Shown here: positions 1 through 7,947 of the stretch, one piece after another
Layout of the letters: every line of letters begins with the position of its first letter
Position numbering within the stretch: position 1 is the first letter of the stretch
DNA from: Methyloversatilis sp. RAC08
GTDB taxonomy: Bacteria > Pseudomonadota > Gammaproteobacteria > Burkholderiales > Rhodocyclaceae
Assembly: GCF_001713355.1 (NCBI RefSeq)
Contig: NZ_CP016448.1
Span: 1,302,001-1,366,000 of the forward strand
Direction of reading: 5' to 3'
Length of the DNA stretch: 64,000 nt
Position numbers and translations under genes: made by a program
The notes under the pieces: model-generated
Database searches by the model: none
What the model was told of the DNA's origin: nothing
What the model saw: only the letters and a program-made list of their open reading frames with translations

Positions 1-1317
1 CGCGCGCATCGCCGGCTGGCGCACCGCATCGCGACTGCCTTCGCGGGCGAGTCGCGCACGCCAGCCGAGCAGCCAGGCGTCGCACGCCTCGCGGTCGGCG
101 AACAGGTCGCGCAGCGGCGCGTCAATTAAGGCGCGCGACTCGCGCAGAACCGCTCCGGGCAGACTGGACAGCGCGCGGAAGAACAGCGTGTAGTCGATGC
201 GCTCAAGCTGCAGCAGACCGAGCGTGGCGCCGATGAAGTCGGCATCGCCGGGCAGCGGCGTCGCAAGGCCGAGGCGGGCCCGCATCCGTTGCGCGAAGTG
301 CGCGTCGAAGGTGGGCGTGAAGTGGTCGTCGACCAGCGCACGCGTGATGTCGGGATGGCCGATCAGCGGCCCCAGGGCGTCGGCCAGCGCGTACAGATTC
401 CACAGGCCGATGCGCGGCTGCGCGCGAAAGGCGTAGCGCCCGTACGTGTCGGAGTGATTGCAGATGTGTCCGGCGTCGAACGTTTCCATGAAGCCGAACG
501 GGCCGTAGTCCAGCGTCAGGCCGAGGATGGACATGTTGTCGGTATTCATCACGCCGTGCATGAAGCCGATCGCCTGCCAGTGCGCGATCGTTTCGCCGGT
601 GCGGCGGGCGACGTCGGCCAGCAGCGCTTCGAACGGTTTCGGCGCATCGTGCAAATGCGGCAGGAAGCCGTCGATCACGTGATCGGCCAGCGTACGCAGG
701 CTGGCGACATCGTCCTTGTCGGCGAAGTATTCGAAACTGCCGAAGCGCACGAAGCTGGGCGCGATGCGCGTCACCACCGCAGCCGTTTCCATCGTTTCAC
801 GCTGCACCGGCAACGACGAGCCGATGACGCACAGCGCGCGCGTGGTCGGTATGCCGAGCGCGGCCATCGCCTCGGAACAGAGGAATTCGCGGATCGACGA
901 ACGCAGCACCGCTCGACCGTCGGCGAAGCGCGCGTACGGCGTCGGCCCCGCCCCCTTGAGCTGCAGCTCCAGTGTGCCGGACGGCGTACGCACGCCGCCG
1001 AGCAGGTGGGCGCGGCCGTCGCCCAGACGCCCCGACCAGCTGCCGAACTGGTGGCCGCCATAGACCGCCGCCAACGGGTCGCTGCCGCGCAGCAGCGTGT
1101 TGCCGGCGAAGACGTCGACGAAGGCCGGGCGCGCCAGTTCGCGCGCGTCGAGGCCGATCAGCGCCGCCGCATCGTCGCTCGCGGCCACCACGTGCGGCGC
1201 CGGCAAGGACGACGGCGACAGCCGCGAATGGAAGGCGGCAGGCAGCCGCGCGTAGCGGTTGTCGAAGGCGAGCGCTTCGAGCGCAAGACCGGGCGGCGGA
1301 TTCGGGGGTGCGTTCAT
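1..1317 (-). CDS. selO: Protein adenylyltransferase SelO (YdiU/UPF0061), C-terminus cut by window edge
   Basis: Read leftward from ATG at 1317, the frame stays open for 439 codons to base 1, so the C-terminus lies outside the window. The family transfers AMP to protein Ser, Thr and Tyr residues and acts in redox stress through a pseudokinase fold. Visible family blocks are YGGHQFGSWSGRLGDGRA near residue 90, LELQLKGAGPTPYARFADG and RSSIREFLCSEAMAALGIP near 125-160, and MHGVMNTDNMSILGLTLDYG near 245, which holds the catalytic-loop Asp and the metal-binding Asn/Asp. SelO proteins are usually about 480-500 residues, so some 50 residues are missing. It is divergently arranged to the amine oxidase gene and has no evident link to the nif genes. 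Confidence 0.95.
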   Translation of the reverse strand, partial: MNAPPNPPPGLALEALAFDNRYARLPAAFHSRLSPSSLPAPHVVAASDDAAALIGLDARELARPAFVDVFAGNTLLRGSDPLAAVYGGHQFGSWSGRLGDGRAHLLGGVRTPSGTLELQLKGAGPTPYARFADGRAVLRSSIREFLCSEAMAALGIPTTRALCVIGSSLPVQRETMETAAVVTRIAPSFVRFGSFEYFADKDDVASLRTLADHVIDGFLPHLHDAPKPFEALLADVARRTGETIAHWQAIGFMHGVMNTDNMSILGLTLDYGPFGFMETFDAGHICNHSDTYGRYAFRAQPRIGLWNLYALADALGPLIGHPDITRALVDDHFTPTFDAHFAQRMRARLGLATPLPGDADFIGATLGLLQLERIDYTLFFRALSSLPGAVLRESRALIDAPLRDLFADREACDAWLLGWRARLAREGSRDAVRQPAMRA

Positions 1318-1536
1318 GTCGGGCCTGTTGTCATCAGCCTGACCTAGCAAGAATCGCGCACGCCCGCGCAGCAGCCGGTCGGCGCACGACTGCACGCCGG
1401 CGATGTGCCAAACACGACAAAGCCGACGTCGCGTCCGCCCTTCACCACCACAGCGCTGCCGTCCGGCGCGCCGGGGCGCCGTGGAACGATGCTTGCTCGA
1501 CGCCCCTCATGTGATTGCCACCGTGAGGACCGCACC

Positions 1537-3114
1537 ATGCTGGATACCCTGATCGTCGGCGCCGGACTGTGCGGCCTGAGCATCGCCGGCCGGCTGCAAT
1601 CGGCCGGACGCGACTTTCTGCTGATCGATGCGCGACCGCGCGCCGGCGGGCGCATCGAAACCGTGCCGGGCGCGGCCGGCAAGGCAGCGCTCGACCTCGG
1701 GCCCGGCTGGTACTGGCCGCAGACGCAACCGCGCATGGTGAAGCTGCTCGCCGAACTCGGGCTTGACGGACATGCGCAGCACGACAGCGGCCTCATCCTG
1801 CATCTGGCCAGCACGGATTCGAGTCCGGAAGCGCTGGCCCAGAATGGCGTGCACAACGGTGCGCACCGCGTCATCGGCGGCATGGGCGCCATCGTCGAAG
1901 CGCTGGTGCAGCGGCTGGCGCCCGACCGCCTGCGCACCGGCTGCAGGCTGCTGCGACTGGTCGACCGCGGCGACTTCGTCGAGGCGCACTGCCGCAGTCC
2001 GCAGGAGGAATTCGTCATCGCTGCGCGACACGTGGTGCTGGCGATGCCGCCGCGTCTGGTGGCCGAGCACATCGCCTTCGAGCCGGCGCTCGACGCGCCA
2101 CTCATGCAGGCGCTGCAGGACACACCAACCTGGATGTCGGCCCAGGCCAAGGCCGCGATGCGCTACCGGCAGGCCTTCTGGCGCGATGCCGGTCTGTCGG
2201 GCAATGCCTTCGTGTCGCATCCGCAGGCCGTGCTGGCAGAAATTTTCGACGCCTGCGACGAGCGCGGCGACGCCGCAGCATTGGGCGGCTTCGTCGCGTT
2301 GTCGCCGGCGCAACGCCAGACTTACGCAGCTTCGCTGGAACTGCTGGTGCGCAGCCAGCTGGCGCAGCTGTTCGGTCCGCCCGCCGACGAGGGCGAACTG
2401 CACCTGCGCGACTGGGCGAGCGAGCCGCTGACCTGCAGCGCGCGCGACGCGGCAGCCCCCAGTCAGCACCCGGAGGACGCTTGCGAAGCGTTGGCCGCCG
2501 ACCGCTGGGACGGTCGACTGCTGCTCGGCGGCAGCGAAACCGCGACGCGCGGCGCGGGCTATCTGGAAGGCGCGCTCGACGCCGCGACGCGCATCGCCAA
2601 CCGTCTGCTGGCGCGCGCAGCCACAGCCCATGCGCTGCGGTCACCCACCAACGAAGGCAGCGTGCGCCACTTCACCGGCTGGCTGGCCGACCAGCGCAGG
2701 CTGTGCGCCACTCTGTACCGCCAGCGCATCGCACGCGCGCTGGCGGCGCAGCAGAGCGCCGACCTGACGCGCAACGTGCTGCTCGACGTGATCGACCAGC
2801 TGTATTCCGACGCACTGGCCGAACTTGCCACCCTGTCCTTCGACACCCGTGGCGTGGCCGTCGAACAGGGCCGCTCCGCGCTGACACCCGCCGTGCTGGC
2901 GCCCTTCTCCGGCCTCAGTGACGACCTGCTGGGCGAGGCGCTGCAGCACAACGGCACCTCCTGTGCGCTTTCGAACTTCCCGGACGAGGCGCGGCCGTCG
3001 GCCCGTTACCGGCATGACATCCGGCGTGATCTTGCGCTTGCCTGGCGCGCTTTTGCGCAGTCGGTCAATGCACTGCTGATCGACAAGGCCGACCACCCCG
3101 GGGCGCTTCATTGA
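1537..3114 (+). CDS. FAD-dependent amine oxidase/NAD(P)-binding oxidoreductase with C-terminal extension
   Basis: This 525-residue flavoprotein begins with a Rossmann dinucleotide motif (VGAGLCGLSIAGRL, residues 6-19), followed by an acidic strand end and the amine-oxidase signature RAGGRIET near residue 38. The segment LLLGGSETATRGAGYLEGAL near residue 330 matches the C-terminal FAD-binding block of monoamine-oxidase-like enzymes. About 160 residues follow that block and look helical; I do not recognise them. An upstream ATG at 1405 is in frame, but 1537 places the FAD motif at the usual distance from the N-terminus. The substrate cannot be named. The gene lies about 200 bp before the nifB promoter in the same direction but has no nif-type promoter of its own, so a role in nitrogen fixation is only possible. 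Confidence 0.8.
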   Translation: MLDTLIVGAGLCGLSIAGRLQSAGRDFLLIDARPRAGGRIETVPGAAGKAALDLGPGWYWPQTQPRMVKLLAELGLDGHAQHDSGLILHLASTDSSPEALAQNGVHNGAHRVIGGMGAIVEALVQRLAPDRLRTGCRLLRLVDRGDFVEAHCRSPQEEFVIAARHVVLAMPPRLVAEHIAFEPALDAPLMQALQDTPTWMSAQAKAAMRYRQAFWRDAGLSGNAFVSHPQAVLAEIFDACDERGDAAALGGFVALSPAQRQTYAASLELLVRSQLAQLFGPPADEGELHLRDWASEPLTCSARDAAAPSQHPEDACEALAADRWDGRLLLGGSETATRGAGYLEGALDAATRIANRLLARAATAHALRSPTNEGSVRHFTGWLADQRRLCATLYRQRIARALAAQQSADLTRNVLLDVIDQLYSDALAELATLSFDTRGVAVEQGRSALTPAVLAPFSGLSDDLLGEALQHNGTSCALSNFPDEARPSARYRHDIRRDLALAWRAFAQSVNALLIDKADHPGALH

Positions 3115-3142
3115 CGGGCATGTCGGTCCCGCACCGCGCAAG

Positions 3143-3240
3143 TGTGGTGTTTGTCGCAAGCGTAAGGTTCCGGCCACGCCGGGCAAGGCAGGCCAAGCAA
3201 TTGAATAGAAAGGAAAACCATCGGTGGCACGGAAATGGCT
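3143..3240 (+). promoter_or_regulatory. nifB promoter: sigma-54 -24/-12 with imperfect NifA site
   Basis: TGGCACGGAAATGGCT at 3225-3240 has GG and GC separated by exactly 10 bases. Its -24 half is perfect and its -12 half is TGGCT in place of TTGCT. An upstream site at 3143-3158 reads TGT-N10-GCA, one base from the NifA consensus TGT-N10-ACA, and shares the core GTGTTTGTC with the perfect nifH site. Predicted start is near 3251, giving a leader of about 67 bases to the nifB ATG. Confidence 0.8.
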
Positions 3241-3317
3241 AAAAGAAACCTGCCAGCCCCATTCGCCCGGATCGCCCTGATTGCCCATTGGCGTATCAGC
3301 AGAACAAGGAGTTCGTC

Positions 3318-4892
3318 ATGCAAAGTGCAGCAGCGAGTTACGTCAGTCTGGATGCCCTGAAATCCAACCGCAATGCGCTGGCCGAGCCGGTCGAGGCGCC
3401 CGCGCACGCCGGATGCGGTACCTCCGGCGGCGAAGGCAAAGCCAGTTGCGGTACCTCCGATGGTCCGGACGACATGCCGGCCGACGTCTGGAACAAGGTC
3501 AAGAACCACCCCTGTTACTCGGAAGAGGCGCACCACCACTACGCCCGCATGCACGTCGCCGTGGCGCCCGCCTGCAACATTCAGTGCAACTACTGCAACC
3601 GCAAGTACGACTGTTCGAACGAGTCGCGTCCGGGCGTCGTGTCGCAGAAGCTGACGCCGGAACAGGCGGTGAAGAAGGTGGTCGCAGTCGCCAGCGAAAT
3701 CCCGCAGATGACGGTGCTCGGCATCGCCGGCCCGGGCGACTCGCTGGCCAGCCCGAAGAAGACCTTCGAAACCTTCCGCATGCTTCAGGAACAGGCGCCG
3801 GACATCAAGCTGTGCCTGTCCACCAACGGCCTCGCGCTGCCCGGTCTGGTCGATGAAATCTGCAAGTACAACATCGACCACGTGACCATCACGATCAACA
3901 TGGTCGATCCCGAAGTGGGCGCCAAGATCTATCCGTGGATCTTCTGGGACCACCGCCGCATCATCGGCGTCGAAGCGGCGACCATCCTGCACCAGCAGCA
4001 GATGCTGGGGCTGGAAATGCTGACTGCGCGCGGCGTGCTGACCAAGATCAATTCGGTGCTGATCCCCGGCATCAACGACGAGCACCTGATCGAGGTGAAC
4101 CGCGAAGTGAAGAAGCGCGGCGCCTTCCTGCACAACATCATGCCGCTGATCTCGGAAGCCGAGCACGGCACGGTGTTCGGCCTGACCGGCCAGCGCGGCC
4201 CGACGGCGCAGGAACTCAAGGCGGTGCAGGATGCGTGCATGGGCGGTGCCAACCTGATGCGCCACTGCCGGCAGTGTCGCGCCGACGCAGTCGGCCTGCT
4301 GGGCGAAGACCGCAGCGAGGAATTCACGCTCGACAAGATCGAAGAGATGGAAGTGGTGTACGACCTGGATCGTCGCCGTTCCTACCAGGACCGGGTCGAA
4401 GCCGAACGCCAGGCGCAGCACGCCGCCAAGGTCGAGGCGCTGGCCGCGACGCAGGACGCCGGCGCCGCCGAGGGCATCAAGGTGCTGGTCGCGGTCGCCA
4501 CGACAGGCGGTGGCCGGGTGAACCAGCACTTCGGCCACGCCGACGAATTCCAGATCTTCGAGGTGTCGGCCGGCGAGGCGCTGTTCGTCGGTCACCGCCG
4601 GGTGGACCTGTTCTGCCAGGGCGGTTACGGCGAAGACGAGAAGCTGCCGTCCATCGTCACGGCGATCAACGACTGCCACGCCGTGCTGGTGTCGAAGATC
4701 GGTGCCTGCCCGCGCGACGAACTGAAGACCGCCGGCATCGAACCGGTCGACAACTACGTCGATGAGTTCATCGAGAAGGCCGCGTTGTCGTGGTTTGCCG
4801 ACTACACCGGGCGTGTCGCCCGCGGCGAGACGGTGCATGTCGCGCGCGGCGACGCATCGATCCGCCAGGGCGCCTTCACGGCCGCCGCATGA
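3318..4892 (+). CDS. nifB: Nitrogenase cofactor biosynthesis protein NifB (radical SAM)
   Basis: NifB fuses two [4Fe-4S] units with a carbide to make NifB-co, the core of FeMo-co. The 524-residue protein has the radical SAM motif C86-x3-C90-x2-C93 ([15 protein letters not shown]), an N-terminal Cys pair region (GCGTSGGEG...SCGTSDG) and further conserved cysteines in [18 protein letters not shown]. The last 120 residues form a NifX/NafY-like domain starting near [22 protein letters not shown], the usual domain fusion in proteobacteria. The ATG at 3318 follows AAGGAG at a proper distance, so the in-frame ATG at 3288 is disfavoured. It heads a long operon with a sigma-54 promoter. Confidence 0.98.
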   Translation: MQSAAASYVSLDALKSNRNALAEPVEAPAHAGCGTSGGEGKASCGTSDGPDDMPADVWNKVKNHPCYSEEAHHHYARMHVAVAPACNIQCNYCNRKYDCSNESRPGVVSQKLTPEQAVKKVVAVASEIPQMTVLGIAGPGDSLASPKKTFETFRMLQEQAPDIKLCLSTNGLALPGLVDEICKYNIDHVTITINMVDPEVGAKIYPWIFWDHRRIIGVEAATILHQQQMLGLEMLTARGVLTKINSVLIPGINDEHLIEVNREVKKRGAFLHNIMPLISEAEHGTVFGLTGQRGPTAQELKAVQDACMGGANLMRHCRQCRADAVGLLGEDRSEEFTLDKIEEMEVVYDLDRRRSYQDRVEAERQAQHAAKVEALAATQDAGAAEGIKVLVAVATTGGGRVNQHFGHADEFQIFEVSAGEALFVGHRRVDLFCQGGYGEDEKLPSIVTAINDCHAVLVSKIGACPRDELKTAGIEPVDNYVDEFIEKAALSWFADYTGRVARGETVHVARGDASIRQGAFTAAA

Positions 4893-4950
4893 CCCGATGA
4901 CCCACGCGACCGCGGCGGTGTGCCGCGGTCACTTACGAAGGGAGATCACC

Positions 4951-5151
4951 ATGTCGCTCAAGATCATCGCCGACCTCTGTACCGGCTGTTCGGCCTGCGA
5001 GCCGGAATGTCCGAACGAAGCCATCAGCGAAAAAAAGAACATCTTCATCATCGACCCCGATAAATGCACCGAATGCGAAGGCGACTACGACACACCGCAA
5101 TGTGTGGCGGTGTGTCCGGTCGACCATTGCATTCTCCCCCTGGCAGCGTGA
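4951..5151 (+). CDS. fdxN: 2[4Fe-4S] ferredoxin, FdxN type
   Basis: This 66-residue ferredoxin carries C10-x2-C13-x2-C16-x3-C20 and a second cluster set C39-x2-C42-x8-C51-x3-C55, the 8-residue spacing seen in FdxN and other Allochromatium-type ferredoxins. It directly follows nifB, the usual place for FdxN, which in other diazotrophs supplies electrons for NifB-co synthesis or for nitrogenase. A clear AAGGGAG ribosome site precedes the ATG. An additional Cys (C60) lies near the C-terminus. Confidence 0.95.
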   Translation: MSLKIIADLCTGCSACEPECPNEAISEKKNIFIIDPDKCTECEGDYDTPQCVAVCPVDHCILPLAA

Positions 5152-5161
5152 GGAAAGACAA

Positions 5162-5584
5162 ATGACAAACGTAACCCTGACACCCGCAGCAGCAAAGTTC
5201 ATGTCGCGCATGGTGCGCTTCTCCGGCGAGCCGGAAGGCGCCGGCTTCCGCCTGCAGGTCAGCGCGGGCGGCTGCTCCGGCTTCAACTCCGAGTTCACCG
5301 TCGAGGCCCAGCTGCAGGCGGGCGATGCGCTGGTCGAGACCTCCGGCGTACGCCTGTTCCTGCCGGCCGAATCGCGCCTGCTGCTCGACGGCGTGACGAT
5401 AGATTTCTCGGACACACCGACCAAGAGCGGCCTCACCTTCATCAACCCGAACCAGGCGCCGTGCGCGTGCAGCAGCAGTTCGACCGGCACGCAGGCGACG
5501 CACAGCCACGCCAGCGGTCATGGCGACAGCCATGCCATGCCCGGCGTCGTGTCGGTCGGCATCGACGCGATCCGGCGCAGCTGA
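5162..5584 (+). CDS. IscA/HesB-type iron-sulfur carrier, nif-linked, with His/Ser-rich tail
   Basis: The first 105 residues are a HesB/IscA domain: AGGCSGFNSEF supplies the first ligand Cys and PCACSSS supplies the C-x-C pair near residue 100. Such A-type carriers insert Fe-S clusters into apo-proteins. The tail of about 35 residues after the C-x-C (repeated Ser, His, Gly; SHASGHGDSHAMPG) is not part of the standard domain and could bind metal, which is inference. It lies 10 bp after fdxN in the nifB operon. No nifU is visible in the window, so this protein and NifS are the only dedicated cluster-assembly factors seen here. Confidence 0.9.
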   Translation: MTNVTLTPAAAKFMSRMVRFSGEPEGAGFRLQVSAGGCSGFNSEFTVEAQLQAGDALVETSGVRLFLPAESRLLLDGVTIDFSDTPTKSGLTFINPNQAPCACSSSSTGTQATHSHASGHGDSHAMPGVVSVGIDAIRRS

Positions 5585-5594
5585 GGACGATGCG

Positions 5595-6155
5595 ATGCAG
5601 CCGGAACTCTGCGCGGATGACATCGCCGACTTCGATCTGGCGGTGCTCGGCGGCGGCCTGCCGGCCGAAGCCGAGCGCCTGATCGGTCACGCCGGCCTCA
5701 TCCGGGGCCAGGTCACCGAAGCGCTCGCGCTGCTCGACCAGGCGCACGCACTGGCACCGCAGCACCCGGCCACACTGATCGCGCTCTACCGCTTCCATTT
5801 CTACGGCAACCGGCTGGACGAGGCGCGTGCCGTTTCGCTGCGCGCACTCGCCATGGCGTCGAGCGCGCTCGGGCTGCCGTCCGACTGGCGTCAGGTGAGC
5901 GCGGATGCACGCTTCGGCGCCCTTGAACCGCTGCCGCGCTTCTATCTGTTTTCGCTGAAGGGCTTTGCCTATCTGAGCCTGCGCCTGGGCGATCTCGACA
6001 CCGGCCGCGCCGCGCTCGCCAGACTGGCCGACCTGGATCCGGCAAACCGGGTCGGTCACCGCGTGCTGGACGACGTGCTCGCCCGCATGGGACGCGACGA
6101 CATCGGCTACGAAGATTGCCCCGACGTGGCCGCGGCAAGCCGGGTGGTGGCGTGA
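5595..6155 (+). CDS. TPR-type helical protein of the nifB operon
   Basis: A 186-residue soluble protein of helical repeats. The segment GQVTEALALLDQAHALAPQHPATL fits a tetratricopeptide unit, and a second stretch ends in ARLADLDPANRVGHRVLDDVLARMGRD. It resembles the gene at 31490-31978: both have the order helical repeat, 'W-x-Q-V', 'PARF/PRFYLFSLKAxAxICLRxG' and 'LDPxxxxGxxVL', so the two are paralogues in two different nif operons. The ATG at 5595 is chosen because the upstream frame runs back into the iscA-like gene. Function unknown; a scaffold or docking role is inference from the TPR fold and the iron-sulfur neighbours. Confidence 0.75.
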   Translation: MQPELCADDIADFDLAVLGGGLPAEAERLIGHAGLIRGQVTEALALLDQAHALAPQHPATLIALYRFHFYGNRLDEARAVSLRALAMASSALGLPSDWRQVSADARFGALEPLPRFYLFSLKGFAYLSLRLGDLDTGRAALARLADLDPANRVGHRVLDDVLARMGRDDIGYEDCPDVAAASRVVA

Positions 6156-6952
6156 TGATCACCGGACCCACGGATCCGGTCGGCGTCGAGGACGACATTC
6201 CGCCGGTCGACTGGCACGGCGTGCCGCTCGACTGCACGGTCTGCGGTACGCGCAGCGAACTCATCCGATGCGAACGCGGCCACGCCTGCGTGCAGGACCG
6301 CTACGCCAAGCGCATCGACCGCTTCTTCCGCTGGAATCCGCAGGTCAGCAACGACTACCTGACACACCCGTATTTCGAAGTACGCGCCATCGCCTGCCGG
6401 CAGGCCGATGTATTCCGCCTGCAGCCGCTGATCGACGACGAGGACGAGACCGTGCGCCTGTCGGTGGCCGTGCGCCTGCCGCTGGCGCAGGCGGTGCGTC
6501 TGCGCAGCGACCCGCACCGCGAAGTGCGCATCCGCGTGGCGATGCGCCTGGAAGGGCGCGAACTGCTGGCGATGGCCAACGACGACGACTACTACGTGCG
6601 CAAGCTGGTGGCGCGCCGGCTGCCCGAAGCACTGGTGCCGCGCATGCTCGACGACCGCGAGTGGGAGGTGCGCCTCGAAGCCGTGAAGCGGGTCGGAATG
6701 CCGGCACTGCTGCGCATGTGCGACGACCGCGAAATCGCCGTCCGCCGCGAGGTGGTGGCGCGGCTGCCGGTGGCGCAGCTGTACCGCATGGCACACGACC
6801 CGGCGTGGGAAGTGCGCTGGGAAGTGGCGCAGCGCGCCGGGCGCGAACTTGCGCGCCTGATGGCGCACGGCGACGAGGAAGCGGAGGTGCGCGACGAAGC
6901 GCTCGCGCGCCTGAGAACACTGGATCAGCAGACGGGAGAACAGCATGAGTGA
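6155..6952 (+). CDS. LRV-repeat protein with N-terminal [4Fe-4S] motif
   Basis: The N-terminal part holds CTVCGTRSELIRCERGHAC, a C-x2-C-x8-C-x5-C array that matches the iron-sulfur domain of the leucine-rich-variant (LRV) protein known from the Azotobacter vinelandii nif region. It is followed by at least six 24-residue helical repeats (DDREWEVRLEAVKRVG, DDREIAVRREVVARL, DPAWEVRWEVAQRAG and others) rich in Arg and acidic residues. Length is 265 residues. Its ATG overlaps the stop of the TPR gene by one base and its end overlaps nifZ by 8 bases, implying coupled translation. The family has a solved fold but, as far as I know, no assigned function. Confidence 0.88.
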   Translation: MITGPTDPVGVEDDIPPVDWHGVPLDCTVCGTRSELIRCERGHACVQDRYAKRIDRFFRWNPQVSNDYLTHPYFEVRAIACRQADVFRLQPLIDDEDETVRLSVAVRLPLAQAVRLRSDPHREVRIRVAMRLEGRELLAMANDDDYYVRKLVARRLPEALVPRMLDDREWEVRLEAVKRVGMPALLRMCDDREIAVRREVVARLPVAQLYRMAHDPAWEVRWEVAQRAGRELARLMAHGDEEAEVRDEALARLRTLDQQTGEQHE

Positions 6953-7298
6953 CATCAGCCGCGACAGCGACACGGTCGAACTGACCGCCGACCCGGTATT
7001 CCAGTACGGCGAAAAGGTGGTCAGCCGCTTCACGATCCGCAACGACGGCACGTACTGCGGCAAGGACATCGGCGAAGTGCTCGCGAAGAAGGGCGACGTC
7101 GGCTTCGTCACGTCGATCGGCACCTTCCTGCAGCAGTACTACATCTATGCAGTCGAGTTCCTGGGCACTGGCCATCGCGTCGGCATGCGCGGTCGGGAGC
7201 TGGTATCGCTCGACAACCTGCCGCCGCACGTGGTCGAAATGCTCGGCGATCGCATCACGCAGCTGGCGGCCATCAAGGCGGGAGACGAACGTGTTTGA
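6945..7298 (+). CDS. nifZ: Nitrogen fixation protein NifZ
   Basis: A 117-residue NifZ. The typical features are FQYGEKVVSRFTIRNDGTYCGK, GDVGFVTSIGTFLQQYYIYAVEF and RELVSLD. NifZ acts in maturation of the P-cluster of the MoFe protein in Azotobacter, probably at the second P-cluster. It overlaps both neighbours (8 bases with the LRV gene, 8 with the second NifZ-like gene), so the three are probably made in fixed ratio. Confidence 0.93.
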   Translation: MSDISRDSDTVELTADPVFQYGEKVVSRFTIRNDGTYCGKDIGEVLAKKGDVGFVTSIGTFLQQYYIYAVEFLGTGHRVGMRGRELVSLDNLPPHVVEMLGDRITQLAAIKAGDERV

Positions 7299-7560
7299 AC
7301 TGCGCGAACCGAAATTCGAATGGGGTCAGCGCGTCACGGCGCTGACCGATCTGTTCAACGATGGCTCGCACCCGGAAGTGCCGCTGGATGCCCTGCTGGT
7401 GGCCGAAGGCGCGGCCGGCGAAATCGTGCAGATCGGGCATCACGAAGAAGCCAACTTGCCGGTCTACATGGTCGAATTCGCCGACGGCCCGCGGGGTCCG
7501 GACGACAAGCCGCGACCCTGCGTGGTCGGCGTGCTGGAAGAGGAAATCGCGCCGGCCTGA
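7291..7560 (+). CDS. Second NifZ-domain protein
   Basis: This 89-residue protein starts at GTG 7291, preceded by GGGAG, inside the last codons of nifZ. It carries the same domain in shorter form: PKFEWGQRVTALTDLFNDGSHP, GAAGEIVQIGHHEEANLPVYMVEF and a C-terminal VVGVLEEE in place of the RELVSLD segment. The NifZ fold is a small SH3-like barrel, and tandem or split NifZ genes occur in other diazotrophs. Whether it has a separate target is unknown. Confidence 0.85.
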   Translation: MFELREPKFEWGQRVTALTDLFNDGSHPEVPLDALLVAEGAAGEIVQIGHHEEANLPVYMVEFADGPRGPDDKPRPCVVGVLEEEIAPA

Positions 7561-7578
7561 CCGCCGCGCGCCTGCCCC

Positions 7579-7947
7579 ATGAACCCGCGCACACGCCCAC
7601 CCTCCCGGCAGCCGCAGCACGCACCGCCCGCCGTGGTCGCGGAAAGTGAACTGCTGCGCCGACGCATGCTGCGCGCACTGGAGCGGCGCGAGCGCTACCG
7701 CTACGTGCGGCCCGAGGTTCAGGCATCGGGTGAAGGCTGGGTGGTCAGCAGTCCGTGCTGTTCGCGCAACATCGATCCGGAGGGCGGCGTCATCGACATC
7801 GCGCTGCTGCAGCGCACGGCAGGTGGCTGGATCCTGAGCCGGCGCGACCATGCAGGTGCGCGCTGGGTCAGACATTCGAAGGGCGCTCGACTGGACACCC
7901 TGCTCGACGTGCTGTGCGAAGACCCGCAGCGGGTGTTCTGGCCATGA
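7579..7947 (+). CDS. Uncharacterised nif-operon protein, 122 aa
   Basis: I do not recognise this protein with certainty. It has an Arg- and Pro-rich N-terminus, then YRYVRPEVQASGEGWVVSSPCCSRNIDPEGGVIDIALLQ and GGWILSRRDHAGARWVRH, suggesting a small beta-rich fold with one Cys-Cys pair that could bind metal. Its last base pairs overlap the nifS start (ATGA), so it is translationally coupled to nifS. A link to a domain of unknown function such as DUF3024 is possible but unverified. Confidence 0.7.
   Translation: MNPRTRPPSRQPQHAPPAVVAESELLRRRMLRALERRERYRYVRPEVQASGEGWVVSSPCCSRNIDPEGGVIDIALLQRTAGGWILSRRDHAGARWVRHSKGARLDTLLDVLCEDPQRVFWP

Noticed and set aside
3108-4838. Long minus-strand frame opposite nifB
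   Set aside because: It is the mirror of the nifB coding strand and has no recognisable protein features.
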